Source: Floridanema aerugineum
Lineage (GTDB): Bacteria; Cyanobacteriota; Cyanobacteriia; Cyanobacteriales; Aerosakkonemataceae
NCBI RefSeq assembly: GCF_041929345.1
Contig: NZ_JBHFNQ010000090.1
Coordinates: 62,001 to 126,000 of the forward strand
Reading direction: 5' to 3'
DNA: 64,000 bases
The notes beneath the pieces were generated by a model, which was not told where the DNA came from, did not search any database, and saw only the letters and a list, made by a program, of their open reading frames with translations. Every line of letters begins with the position of its first letter. Position 1 is the stretch's first letter. Positions 17,013-25,961 of the stretch are shown here, piece by piece. The position numbers were made by a program, and so were the translations under genes.

Positions 17013-17449
17013 TAATCTAATTCGGTGCTGTCTTCTTTTTGTTGTTCACCTTTGGGATAAATTAAAGTATCTCTGGACTTTTCTTTTGGCTTCGCTTCTC
17101 CTGATACTGGTTTTTGCGAAGTCGTCTTTTGTCCATCTTTCGTACCAGAACTTCCCAGATGGATTTGAATTTGGGGCCCTGAGCGAGCTAAGCGAATCAT
17201 CACTCCATCTTTAATCGGTGCTTCAGTGATGCGTTTACCCTCTAAGTATGTGCCATTAGCACCCAAATTAATTACTTCCCAATTGGAACCTTGACGACGC
17301 AGTTCCACATGATAGCGGGAGACTACGGCGCTATAAAGAATCACATCGTTATCGGTGGCACGTCCGATCCGGATCAGCGATTCTGCTTCAAAAGTCCAGC
17401 TTTGAATGGGAATCGACTGAAGCGGATGTAGTAGGTTTAGTGTAATCAC
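17009..17449 (-). CDS. FHA domain protein, paralogue of 14002-14409
   Basis: A 146-residue forkhead-associated protein: LIRIGRATDNDVILYS, SRYHVELRRQGSNWEV and LGANGTYLEGKRITEA contain the phosphothreonine-binding Arg, Ser, His and Asn positions (with Tyr for the usual Arg or Lys between Ser and His). The start MITLNLLHPLQSIPIQSWTF is shared with the FHA gene at 14002-14409. The tail is charged (KPKEKSRDTLIYPKGEQ). The gene lies 30 bases after the zinc-ribbon FHA gene on the same strand, so the two are probably one transcript. Its stop codon falls in the inverted repeat. Confidence 0.92.
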   Translation of the reverse strand: MITLNLLHPLQSIPIQSWTFEAESLIRIGRATDNDVILYSAVVSRYHVELRRQGSNWEVINLGANGTYLEGKRITEAPIKDGVMIRLARSGPQIQIHLGSSGTKDGQKTTSQKPVSGEAKPKEKSRDTLIYPKGEQQKEDSTELDY

Positions 17450-17479
17450 ATTGGTAGTGTCAACTCTGGGTCAAATCGA

Positions 17480-18244
17480 CTAGGAAAGCTGAAATAAGAA
17501 TGTTACAAGATCTCCCTTACCCAGGGAAATACGATCGCCAGAACGCAATCGATGTCGATTACCCTTTGGCAACGGCGTATGGTTAATGTATGTTCCGTTA
17601 GAGCTTCCCACATCTTCAATATAGTAGGCATCTCCCTCAACTCGAATATCTGCGTGGACTCTGGAAACTACCTCAGAATTGGGAAATCCAGAAACGTCGA
17701 TATCTGGGGGAATTTGCTCATTAGGTTTTCCCAAATGAATAATTGATAAATTTTGTGGTAATTCAATATTGGTTTTAGTTTGAACATGATTCAGCAAAGC
17801 TTTTTGTTGCTGAATCCGAGTCGGAGCAATGTTTCCTTGATTGGGTGTGGCGCTGTTACCGGATGCCATCACTGGGGTGAATGGTGGTGCAGATGGGGGT
17901 AAATTTGATACAGCACTCAAATTTTCTCTTTCGGGTACAGAAGAACTGACAACTAAGGGATCTGCTTGCACCAAGGGATCTGGTGCTGCTAAGTCCGGCA
18001 GGGAAGATTCTGCATGAGAACCGATCGCCACTGTCGGGGGTGCCGCTGTTTGTGGTTCTGCTTCGGCTTCTGCTTCTGCTTTATTCTGGAGACTAAAACC
18101 GCACTGACCACAGAAACTAGCATCTGTTTGTACTGGCGCACCACAGTTGGGGCAACTAGTAGTCGCGGGTAAGGGGGTGTAACAGGCTTCGCATTGTACT
18201 GCGCCATCTGGATTTTGGTGATTGCAGTTTGGACAAACAATCAT
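17480..18244 (-). CDS. Double zinc ribbon-FHA protein, FraH-like
   Basis: The 254-residue protein begins with a double zinc ribbon (MIVCPNCNHQNPDGAVQCEA, then CPNCGAPVQTDASFCGQCGF), which holds eight cysteines in four CxxC pairs. A Pro/Ala/Ser-rich linker (about 55-150) follows. A C-terminal FHA domain has VVSRVHADIRVEG and VGSSNGTYINHTPLP. The same order is known from FraH of Anabaena, which is needed for filament integrity and heterocyst function, so this may be the equivalent, although architecture alone does not prove orthology. It starts at ATG 18244 and leads a two-gene FHA transcript unit. Confidence 0.88.
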   Translation of the reverse strand: MIVCPNCNHQNPDGAVQCEACYTPLPATTSCPNCGAPVQTDASFCGQCGFSLQNKAEAEAEAEPQTAAPPTVAIGSHAESSLPDLAAPDPLVQADPLVVSSSVPERENLSAVSNLPPSAPPFTPVMASGNSATPNQGNIAPTRIQQQKALLNHVQTKTNIELPQNLSIIHLGKPNEQIPPDIDVSGFPNSEVVSRVHADIRVEGDAYYIEDVGSSNGTYINHTPLPKGNRHRLRSGDRISLGKGDLVTFLFQLS

Positions 18245-18326
18245 GAAGTTTTTTACCTAGAGATTATTGTCAAGGGGATTTGGGGGAATTTTAGGTATTT
18301 CCAGTTGCTCTCCTAAATAAATTTTA

Positions 18327-19064
18327 TTATGGTTCTGAGGTAACTAAATTTAGATTTTTGGCTGCTGATTCATCTAATAACCACCAAAGTTGTCCTTGAG
18401 GTTGAATTAGTCGGGCAGGATAGGTCATTGCGTCGGCTTCTGGAGCAAAAACCTGGGCTAGGGCAGCCTGTTTATTGGCACCCGCAACAATAAATACCAC
18501 ATTACGAGCGTTGTTGATTAAAGGTACTGTAAAGGTTAAGCGGGGTTGTCCGTCTTTGTTGCCTACGGTAACTAAACGATCGCTTACTTGCAGTGCCTCT
18601 GTGTGGGGAAACAAAGAAGCAGTATGCCCATCATCTCCCATTCCTAATAAAACAATATCAAAAATTGGCAACTCCCCAGCTGAATAGGAAAAGAATTCTC
18701 GTAATTCACTTTCGTGTTGCCCTGCGTCCGCTGCGGGATTGTCTGCTGCGGTGGGCATGGGATGAATATTGCTGCTGGGTATGTTTACTCGATCTAACCA
18801 AGCTTGCCGAGCCATTTTTTGATTGCTGTCGGGATGGTCTGGTGGGACGTAGCGTTCGTCGCCCCAGAATACATGAATTTTTTCCCAAGGGAGGTTTTGG
18901 GTGGCGATCGCTTCATAAAGCGCTTTGGGTGTACTGCCGCCGGAAAGGGCAATGGTACAAATTCCCCGTAGTGCGATCGCTTCGGTAATTTTTTCGCTTA
19001 CTAGATCTAGCGATCGGGAAATTAAATCGGCCTGAGAAGGAAGTACTTCCACAATTTTAACCAT
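18327..19064 (-). CDS. pgl: 6-phosphogluconolactonase
   Basis: Hydrolyses 6-phosphogluconolactone in the oxidative pentose phosphate pathway, which supplies NADPH to cyanobacteria in the dark. Family segments are TIALSGGSTPKALYEAIA, IHVFWGDERYVPPDHPDSN (the catalytic loop), FDIVLLGMGDDGHTASLFPH and the conserved VFIVAGANKQAAL. I place the start at ATG 19064 (MVKIVEVLPSQ), preceded by AAGGGG about 10 bases upstream, rather than at an ATG 29 codons earlier that would add an unconserved basic leader. Length is then 245 residues, normal for the family. Confidence 0.94.
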   Translation of the reverse strand: MVKIVEVLPSQADLISRSLDLVSEKITEAIALRGICTIALSGGSTPKALYEAIATQNLPWEKIHVFWGDERYVPPDHPDSNQKMARQAWLDRVNIPSSNIHPMPTAADNPAADAGQHESELREFFSYSAGELPIFDIVLLGMGDDGHTASLFPHTEALQVSDRLVTVGNKDGQPRLTFTVPLINNARNVVFIVAGANKQAALAQVFAPEADAMTYPARLIQPQGQLWWLLDESAAKNLNLVTSEP

Positions 19065-19289
19065 GAGTTGCCACCCCTTTAGCTTTGTTTGTTTCCGAGT
19101 AAAGCATAATTTATCAGGAATAGAGAGTAATTTTTGTGTTAATCTTGCCATTTGGCAGAGTCAATAGTAACCTTAAACTAAAAAAATTTCAGTTAAGTCT
19201 ATTTGCGTCTACCTGTGTAACTGCTACTCTAAACTAATGATTTGACCTTACCTGTTATGAGCAACTAGCTAACAATTGCCGATCCGAAA

Positions 19290-20201
19290 ATGGTAAATCC
19301 GAAAGAGAACGTTGCTAAGCAAGCAAGAAGTGGAAGCGTAGCGGCCATCATTCAACTCCTTAATGACAAACTGGCTGATACTGGAGTCAGAACTAGAGCC
19401 GTGCGAGAAAATGACTTATTACAATTGCTATGTGAAGCTGAAAAAGCCGATAAACTGGAAAAATCCACCTTAGTGCCGCAAATCCAGGAAATATTGACCA
19501 GTATTAGCCCGCGCCATATTCGTCGGGCTAAAATTAATAGTCGCATTATTCAGGAACAGAAATTAATCTGGTTAGAAGAAATTAACCGCGATCCAGAGAA
19601 TAAATTACTCTGGGTGGAGGAAATCAAACTACCCAAGCGTCATTTCTGGGATAGCTGGGCAGAAATTTTATCAGAGCAGAAAGTTAGTTTGGGTAAGCAA
19701 CCGACACTAAAATCTTCTTTAACTCCTGTGGAACGTTCTCGGCAACAATGGAGGCGAGGCATAATCGTCGGAGCATTATTGAGTTTATCAGTGTCATTAG
19801 TTAGCTCTTGGATTTATCAGAGTATAACTCGCCCAGCAAGTCAAACCAGGGCGAAAAAATTAGATTCTTCTCTTCCCACTTTGCCCAACTTATCATCTGG
19901 TAATAGACCAGCCAACACTGCGAAAGCTGTGGTTCAGCAAACCAGTGTATCCCTACCCACTGATTCCTTTAGCATGGCGGTGAAACTAGCAGAACAAGCT
20001 GTAGCCGCAGGTCAAGTTGCCGAAACTCCGGCGCAGTGGTTAGAAATAGCTGCTACCTGGCAAAAGGCTTCGGATTATATGAGTAATGTACCAGCTGATG
20101 ACCAGCGCTACAAATTAGCGCAAAATCGCCTGGTGCTGTATCGCCAAAGTAGCGAAGTAGCTTTGAAAGAAGCCCAAAAAAAGCGATCGACTCAGCGTTA
20201 A
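19290..20201 (+). CDS. Cyanobacterial membrane-anchored hypothetical protein
   Basis: A 303-residue protein. Residues 8-110 form a helical domain (ARSGSVAAIIQLLNDKLADT, then LVPQIQEILTSISPRHIRRA) that I have seen repeated in other cyanobacterial proteins but cannot name. One transmembrane segment lies at about 158-177 (GIIVGALLSLSVSLVSSWIY). The rest is a Ser/Pro linker and a helical tail with QWLEIAATWQKASDYM resembling TPR-like helices. The gene starts at ATG 19290 and is divergent from pgl. Function unknown. Confidence 0.65.
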   Translation: MVNPKENVAKQARSGSVAAIIQLLNDKLADTGVRTRAVRENDLLQLLCEAEKADKLEKSTLVPQIQEILTSISPRHIRRAKINSRIIQEQKLIWLEEINRDPENKLLWVEEIKLPKRHFWDSWAEILSEQKVSLGKQPTLKSSLTPVERSRQQWRRGIIVGALLSLSVSLVSSWIYQSITRPASQTRAKKLDSSLPTLPNLSSGNRPANTAKAVVQQTSVSLPTDSFSMAVKLAEQAVAAGQVAETPAQWLEIAATWQKASDYMSNVPADDQRYKLAQNRLVLYRQSSEVALKEAQKKRSTQR

Positions 20202-20628
20202 GTAGGAATTTTTTGTCCTTAGTACTTCAATTTAGTTGATCTCTAGAGAAAACACGGATGCTAGTTTTCTCCGTTAAGGATAATCTAGTGCCAGTTGTGT
20301 CAGTAATAGAGGTTCTGTCAAAGCACTTTCTATAAGTCTGACTTATTAGGCAAATACCATATTGCCAAAAATACTTATATATCAAATCAGGCTTAGATGG
20401 AAAAACTCTCCCAAAAATTATTGTTAGCGGAGGATGAATGTTTCCAGTACTCAAATACTTCCGAACATTTATCATTTCTACCCAAAAGCAAACTGCTTAT
20501 AAGTAACCTAATTTACCATAAAGCAAGTTTAAATCTTAACAGGGTAATGTTGCTTTTGGGATTTAGTTCCTACTGCCAGACTGCATCAAAAACAGCAAAA
20601 ATTCTCAGCTTTGTCGGACTAAATAACA
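20202..20628. other. Gap upstream of the GAF kinase gene
   Basis: This 427-base gap is AT-rich and probably holds the promoter and leader of the following kinase gene. Short reading frames exist here, but none has a ribosome-binding site or a recognisable product. No repeat family was seen. Confidence 0.5.
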
Positions 20629-22068
20629 ATGGCAATATCACAAGTTCATTTGTATAAACAAGTTGACACCTCATCAAGGCATCAAGCTTTGCTTAACCAG
20701 TTAACGATCGCCATCCGTAGTTGTACCGAACTAGATCCAATTCTCAAGTTAGCTGTAGATGGTCTAGTACGGACTCTACAGATTGAGCGGAGTCTAATCT
20801 TATTATTGAAATACGTAGATCCACTGATAAAAAATCGTTCCCAAAAGCCAATTCCGAGAGCTAAAGCCACAGTGATTTATGAATGGCTTACCCCTACTTC
20901 AGAAGGAAATCAACCCTCGCCAAGTTCAATTAACTCATCTTTTTGGCTATCGGAATGTGATTTGTGTCAGATGGCTTACCAACATACTCCCAAGCCGTTA
21001 ATTTTGAAAGACAAACGCTGCATTTCTTGTAATGATTCTGCTGAGTGTGTAGCCACAGTTTTTGACCTCGACAGTATGCCAAACTTACTGTTGATTTCTT
21101 TAGAAAGTCAGGGGACAGTGTTGGGTTTTTTGGCGTTACAGCAACGTCAACCCCGTGCTTGGCTAACTGAGGAGTTGGAATTGGTAGAGTTAGTCAGTGC
21201 CCAGTTGAGTATCGCTATTCTCCAGTTTCAGACATTGCGGCAAACTTCAGCTTTGGTGGAAGAAAGAACGGCTCAGTTAGAGTGGAGTTTGTCTGTTCAG
21301 GCTAAACTGTATGAAAAGACTCGCCAACAAATTGACCAGTTACGTCGGTTAAATGCGCTCAAAGATGAGTTTCTCAGTACGATGAGTGACCAAATGCGAA
21401 ACCCTTTGGCAAGCATGAGAATGGCAATTTGTATGTTACGTCAACCCGGGTTGCCTGTAGAGCGTCAGGTAAGGTATCTGGATATTTTGGAGCAACAGTG
21501 TAATTTAGAGATTAATTTGATCAATGATTTGCTGACTTTACAAGAGTTGGAGTCTCACAAATCTCAACTCCAACCCCAAAAAGTTGATATGAGGGAGATG
21601 ATTCAAAGGTTAGAGCAGTCTTTTACCGAGAAGTGGTCGGTTAAGGGATTAAGTATGGAGGTGCATCTGCCAAAGCGATCGCTAGTGTTAGATACTGATG
21701 CTGATAGCGTCAACCGCATTCTCACCGAACTACTCACAAATGCAGGTAAGTACTCAGAACCAGATACAAAAGTTGTGTTGCGTGCTATTTACCAAGCTAA
21801 TCAAAAAGTACCACAAATTGTTTTGTCACTCTCGAATATTGGTTCTAGCATCTCACCAGCAGAACAGGAATATATCTTCGAGAAGTTCCGTCGCGGTGAG
21901 GGGGTGATGCAAAAAGGAATTCAAGGTACTGGTTTAGGATTAGCTTTGGTCAAATGTTTGGTAGAACATTTGAATGGGGTAATTACTGTTTCTAGCTCTC
22001 CGATGAGCGATAGTCAGTCATGGTTAACTTGCTTTACCCTGACTTTACCGCAAATGCAGGGGGGATAA
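20629..22068 (+). CDS. GAF-domain histidine-kinase-like protein lacking the phosphoacceptor histidine
   Basis: A 479-residue protein with an N-terminal GAF domain (about 17-195; several Cys, including CDLCQMAYQH and CISCNDSAEC), a short coiled coil, and a HisKA/HATPase unit. The HisKA motif reads LKDEFLSTMSDQMRNPLASM; Asp254 occupies the place of the normally essential His in SHELR. The N box (TELLTNAGKYS) and G2 box (GTGLGLALVK) are intact; the G1 region reads SNIGSSISPAE. It may bind ATP or act as a scaffold but should not autophosphorylate in the normal way. No cognate regulator is adjacent. It starts at ATG 20629. Confidence 0.85.
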   Translation: MAISQVHLYKQVDTSSRHQALLNQLTIAIRSCTELDPILKLAVDGLVRTLQIERSLILLLKYVDPLIKNRSQKPIPRAKATVIYEWLTPTSEGNQPSPSSINSSFWLSECDLCQMAYQHTPKPLILKDKRCISCNDSAECVATVFDLDSMPNLLLISLESQGTVLGFLALQQRQPRAWLTEELELVELVSAQLSIAILQFQTLRQTSALVEERTAQLEWSLSVQAKLYEKTRQQIDQLRRLNALKDEFLSTMSDQMRNPLASMRMAICMLRQPGLPVERQVRYLDILEQQCNLEINLINDLLTLQELESHKSQLQPQKVDMREMIQRLEQSFTEKWSVKGLSMEVHLPKRSLVLDTDADSVNRILTELLTNAGKYSEPDTKVVLRAIYQANQKVPQIVLSLSNIGSSISPAEQEYIFEKFRRGEGVMQKGIQGTGLGLALVKCLVEHLNGVITVSSSPMSDSQSWLTCFTLTLPQMQGG

Positions 22069-22239
22069 ACAAATTTTGCTTTTCTGATGGTGTTGTACTA
22101 ATTGAAATATCTACAGCCCATAAGTTAATGTGATGATTGGTGATCTTCATGATTCAAACCAGAGTAGGTTCGCTTTGAGTGGGTTTTTCTACTCTCATCA
22201 ACTTTGAGAGCCAATCTGGAATTCCTCATTCTAAATTCT

Positions 22240-23928
22240 ATGGCTATAACTGCTACGCCAAATCCGCCAAAACTGTCCCGCTGGCAAAGACCTAAATATT
22301 CCCAACTGACTCGTCAAATCGATATTTTTAGTGCAGCGATAACTTTTATATTTTATTTGTGGTGGGATGCTACTTTTCGGAATAATTCTGTTTTACATAA
22401 AAAACGTCGGGCCGAGTGGTTAAAGACAACTTTAGTGGATTTGGGGCCAACTTTTATTAAAATTGGACAGGCGTTATCTACTCGTGCGGATTTGTTACCT
22501 TTAGAGTATGTTAAAGCTTTATCGGAATTGCAAGATAAGGTTCCCCAAATTACAGCCCAAGAAGCTATTTCTGTAGTTGAATCGGAATTGGGTAAGCCTA
22601 TTTATGTGTTATATCGTGATTTTCAACTTTGTCCGATCGCAGCTGCTAGTTTAGGTCAAGTACATCGCGCTTGGTTACACACGGGAGAAGAGGTAGTTGT
22701 TAAAGTTCAACGTCCGGGATTAGAAAATTTATTTAAGTTAGATTTTAAAATTCTTCGGCAATTACTACAGTTTTGTCAGCGCTATTTACCTTGGACAATT
22801 AAGTATGATTTATCAGCTATTTATAATGAGTTTTTCAATCTTTTATATCAAGAGATTGATTACATCCAAGAGGGTAAAAACGCCGATCGATTTCGGCAAA
22901 ATTTTCAAAATAATCCCGATCTCTGGGTGCCGAAAGTATATTGGGAATACACTACAACCAAGGTGTTAACTTTAGAATATGCTCCCGGAATTAAGATAGA
23001 TGACAAGAAAACTTTGGAAACTTGTGGGTTAAATTTGAAAAAAATTAATCAAATCGGTATTTGTTGTTACTTACAACAATTATTAATTGATGGTTTTTTT
23101 CAAGCCGATCCCCATCCGGGTAATATGGCTGTTAGCTTGGAAGGGAGAATTATATTTTATGATTTTGGGATGATGGCAGAAGTTAAGTCTTTGGCAAAAG
23201 AGCAAATGCTGAAGACTTTTTTTGCTGTTTTAAGAAAGGACACTATAACAGTGTTAGACAGCTTAATTAATATGGGTTTAATTGAGCCTGTGGCTGATAT
23301 GACTCCGGTGAAGCGATTGATTACTTTTTTATTAGATAAGTTTACGGAAAAGCCGATCGATTTCCAAGCTTTTGGGGAAATTCGTCAAGAATTGTATGTA
23401 ATGTTTGAGCAACAACCTTTCCGCTTACCTGCACAAATGACTTATATTTTAAAGTCCTTAACTACTCTGGATGGAGTGGCGAGAACTCTCGATCCCCAGT
23501 ATAGTTTAGTCGCTGCGGCTCAACCTTTTGTCAGAAGTATAACTTTGTCTAGAGGACGAATTAATAGTGTGGGGGAATTAGCTAGACAAACACGAGATTA
23601 TATTAAATATAGGTTACGGCAACCTAGTAAAACGGAACTGGCGCTGCAACGTTGGGAGGAAAGAATTGCTAGTGGTGAGTTACAATTTCGCACTAAGTCT
23701 GAGGCTAGCGATCGCATTCTCAAACGCATTCATCTAGCCATTAAAACTCTAATTTGGGCCTGTTTAACTGGGTTTACCCTGCTCGGTGGTGCTGTGTTAC
23801 TCTTGGGACAGTATCGTGCTTTTGCTCCGATCGCTTTTGCTTTATCCGGGTTATGCTTGTTGTTCTTGGTACGCTCTCTATTCAATTTAACACTCAGAGA
23901 AAAGCTGGATAAATTGGCAGAAAAGTAA
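22240..23928 (+). CDS. ABC1/AarF/UbiB family atypical kinase
   Basis: Cyanobacterial and chloroplast ABC1 kinases act on quinone or lipid metabolism at membranes. Motifs: KTTLVDLGPTFIKIGQALST (the KxGQ region), DLLPLEYVKALSELQDKVPQ, the Ala-rich AAASLGQVHRAW, VVVKVQRPG with the catalytic Lys, GFFQADPHPGNMAV and IIFYDFGMMAEV. Two hydrophobic segments close the protein (about residues 502-545). I chose ATG 22240 (MAITATPNPPKL), since an upstream TTG at 22204 would add 12 unconserved residues. It stands alone upstream of a convergent tRNA-Glu gene. Substrate unknown. Confidence 0.93.
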   Translation: MAITATPNPPKLSRWQRPKYSQLTRQIDIFSAAITFIFYLWWDATFRNNSVLHKKRRAEWLKTTLVDLGPTFIKIGQALSTRADLLPLEYVKALSELQDKVPQITAQEAISVVESELGKPIYVLYRDFQLCPIAAASLGQVHRAWLHTGEEVVVKVQRPGLENLFKLDFKILRQLLQFCQRYLPWTIKYDLSAIYNEFFNLLYQEIDYIQEGKNADRFRQNFQNNPDLWVPKVYWEYTTTKVLTLEYAPGIKIDDKKTLETCGLNLKKINQIGICCYLQQLLIDGFFQADPHPGNMAVSLEGRIIFYDFGMMAEVKSLAKEQMLKTFFAVLRKDTITVLDSLINMGLIEPVADMTPVKRLITFLLDKFTEKPIDFQAFGEIRQELYVMFEQQPFRLPAQMTYILKSLTTLDGVARTLDPQYSLVAAAQPFVRSITLSRGRINSVGELARQTRDYIKYRLRQPSKTELALQRWEERIASGELQFRTKSEASDRILKRIHLAIKTLIWACLTGFTLLGGAVLLLGQYRAFAPIAFALSGLCLLFLVRSLFNLTLREKLDKLAEK

Positions 23929-24043
23929 GTGGGTTAAGTCTGGGATTATTCCTTTCCCCTTCGGGGATTTTCCCTTAATATACACAAAAGGCGATAAGAA
24001 AATCTCTTTCTTTCGCCTTTCGTATTTTCGTCTTTATCTGGGA

Positions 24044-24116
24044 TACCCCCAGGGGAATTCGAATCCCCGTCGCATCCGTGAAAGGGATGTGTCCTAGGCC
24101 TCTAGACGATGGGGGC
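24044..24116 (-). tRNA. tRNA-Glu (anticodon TTC)
   Basis: On the minus strand, the 73-base gene folds as a standard tRNA: acceptor GCCCCCA pairs with TGGGGGT, the anticodon loop CTTTCAC gives TTC, and the T arm contains GATTCGAAT. The 3' CCA is not encoded. In cyanobacteria tRNA-Glu also feeds tetrapyrrole synthesis through glutamyl-tRNA reductase, so it serves the same pathway as hemC and chlB elsewhere in the window. Confidence 0.96.
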
Positions 24117-24210
24117 GTGTCGTCCACACCTTTATAATAATATCCACTATTTCCCAAGCTGTCAACCCCTTTTTTCGTTTTTTTTGCTCTAATTTTTCCT
24201 GCACCCCTGC

Positions 24211-25935
24211 TCAACTACGTTTCCAGACTTTAATGGTTTTATCTTGGCTGGCGCTGACGAGGGTTTTTCCGTCGGGGGTGAAGGCGACGGCGTTTACGGG
24301 TAGGGTGTGACCTGTGAAGGTGCCAAGGAGTGTTCCTGAAGAGAGATGCCAGAGGCGAAGGGTGTTGTCTTCGCTGCCGCTGGCGATGATTCCTTCTTTG
24401 GGGTCTAGGGCGATCGCATAAATGGCACCTGTATCTTCTTTAATTGTGTGAATTAGTTTCCCGGTTTTCCAGTGCCAAACTTTAATGGTGCCGTCGCGAC
24501 TGCTACTAATTAAAGTTTGATTATCCGGGCAAAAGATTAATCCGGTAACAATGTGAGAATGTGCTGTTAAAGTATGCAGTAATTTAGCATTGGGGGATTG
24601 CGATCCTGTTTCATCTTGCAAATACCAAATTTTTATTTTGCGGTAACTACCACTGGCAATAAAATGTCCATCGTGACTAAAAGTAAGGGAATGGGGAACT
24701 CCATCACCCCAAGAAATAGTACCTGATGCTTCTCGCTGGCGACGATTCCATAAATGAATTTTGCGATCGTCTGCACCACTAGCTAAAATTTGTCCGTTAG
24801 CACTAAGACTTAAACAACGCACTACACCAGTATGCTGTTCCAAAATATCAATTAAATCTTGAGCGCCGGGATGCCAAATTTTTAAGGTTGTGTCTGTTCC
24901 ACCACTAATCAGAGTATGATCTTCAGGGCTAAAAACTAAGGCGTTAATTTCATCTATTTCCCAAGTTTTGACCCAAGGATATTCTGAAAGAATGCTAATT
25001 AATTGTCCATTTGTCAAATCCCAAAGGCGAATTTCTCCGCGACTGCCACTAGCTAAAATTTCCCCTGCTAAATTGATAGCTAAACTATTAATTCCGTTAT
25101 TATGTCCTGTCAGGGTGTAAGCAGATTTCCAACCTACAACTTCTTGAGATAAAGAATTATCATCAGGTAAGTTTTGCAGATTGTCTGAGATGATAATTTG
25201 TTCTTCGATCGCTATATTTGCTTTCTGAAAAGATGCCAAATAACAACCTATTCCTCCTGTGTAGAGTAGGTCAGTTAATTTCAGATCTGTTTTCGGCCCT
25301 GTGAATGTAATTTGGTTGGTGGGGATAAAACCTGTAAAAATAGTTGGAATTTCTGCTACTGTGGGGGAGTCAGGAAACCCCAGTAAACACATAAATAATA
25401 AGACTTGGTGATTTTTTAGGTCATCTGGGGTAACACACCAGCGCACTTTATCTTTTTTGAGGCTAGTTAAACTTTGGCGATCGCAAACATTAACCTGTAT
25501 TTTTACGCTTGGTATATCAGTTAGTATATAACTAAATTTACTTTCGTTAACCAAGTTTCCTTCAGCATCTAATTCTATATTCTCAATGGGAGCAATTTCC
25601 AGTTTTTTTACTTGAGTTCCTAAACAGTAGTTAAGACTTGCATCAACCAATTGTTCCCGCAGTAAATATTCATAAGCTTCTTGCTGAAATTGTTCTTGAA
25701 ACTCTAGCCAAAAGTCATATTTATTGGGGATTTCCGGCGGTTTTTGCGCTAATCTCTCTGCTTGATGCTGGCACAATTTTTGGATTTCTTCAAGCTGTTC
25801 TTCGCTAATAGTAATCATTTCACTATGACAACCGCGAATTTTTGCTTCCAGCAGGGAATGTGGCACAACTTTTTGCTTTTTCAGGCGGTGAATAAAGTCA
25901 TTTTGGAGGAATTTTAGTGGTGTAGTCCAGTCCAT
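24211..25935 (-). CDS. WD40 repeat protein with cyanobacterial N-terminal domain
   Basis: A 574-residue protein. The first 270 residues form an alpha/beta domain with no name I can give (EIPNKYDFWLEFQEQFQQEA, then CDRQSLTSLKKDKVRWCV). Residues about 275-574 contain seven WD40 repeats, for example LTGHNNGINSLAINLAGEIL and FTGHTLPVNAVAFTPDGKTL, each ending in a W-D-like pair (LWDL, IWHP, LWNR, IWYL, VWHW, LWHL, VWKR). This is one full seven-bladed propeller, a protein-interaction platform. The start is ATG 25935. It is cytoplasmic by prediction, with 26 bases to the bestrophin-like gene upstream on the same strand. Confidence 0.9.
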   Translation of the reverse strand: MDWTTPLKFLQNDFIHRLKKQKVVPHSLLEAKIRGCHSEMITISEEQLEEIQKLCQHQAERLAQKPPEIPNKYDFWLEFQEQFQQEAYEYLLREQLVDASLNYCLGTQVKKLEIAPIENIELDAEGNLVNESKFSYILTDIPSVKIQVNVCDRQSLTSLKKDKVRWCVTPDDLKNHQVLLFMCLLGFPDSPTVAEIPTIFTGFIPTNQITFTGPKTDLKLTDLLYTGGIGCYLASFQKANIAIEEQIIISDNLQNLPDDNSLSQEVVGWKSAYTLTGHNNGINSLAINLAGEILASGSRGEIRLWDLTNGQLISILSEYPWVKTWEIDEINALVFSPEDHTLISGGTDTTLKIWHPGAQDLIDILEQHTGVVRCLSLSANGQILASGADDRKIHLWNRRQREASGTISWGDGVPHSLTFSHDGHFIASGSYRKIKIWYLQDETGSQSPNAKLLHTLTAHSHIVTGLIFCPDNQTLISSSRDGTIKVWHWKTGKLIHTIKEDTGAIYAIALDPKEGIIASGSEDNTLRLWHLSSGTLLGTFTGHTLPVNAVAFTPDGKTLVSASQDKTIKVWKRS

Positions 25936-25961
25936 TTTTTTACTTAAGCTAACGTCATTGA

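Noticed and set aside
20397..20657. Plus-strand frame of 86 codons upstream of the GAF kinase
   Set aside because: No ribosome-binding site or recognisable sequence, and it overlaps the start of the kinase gene.
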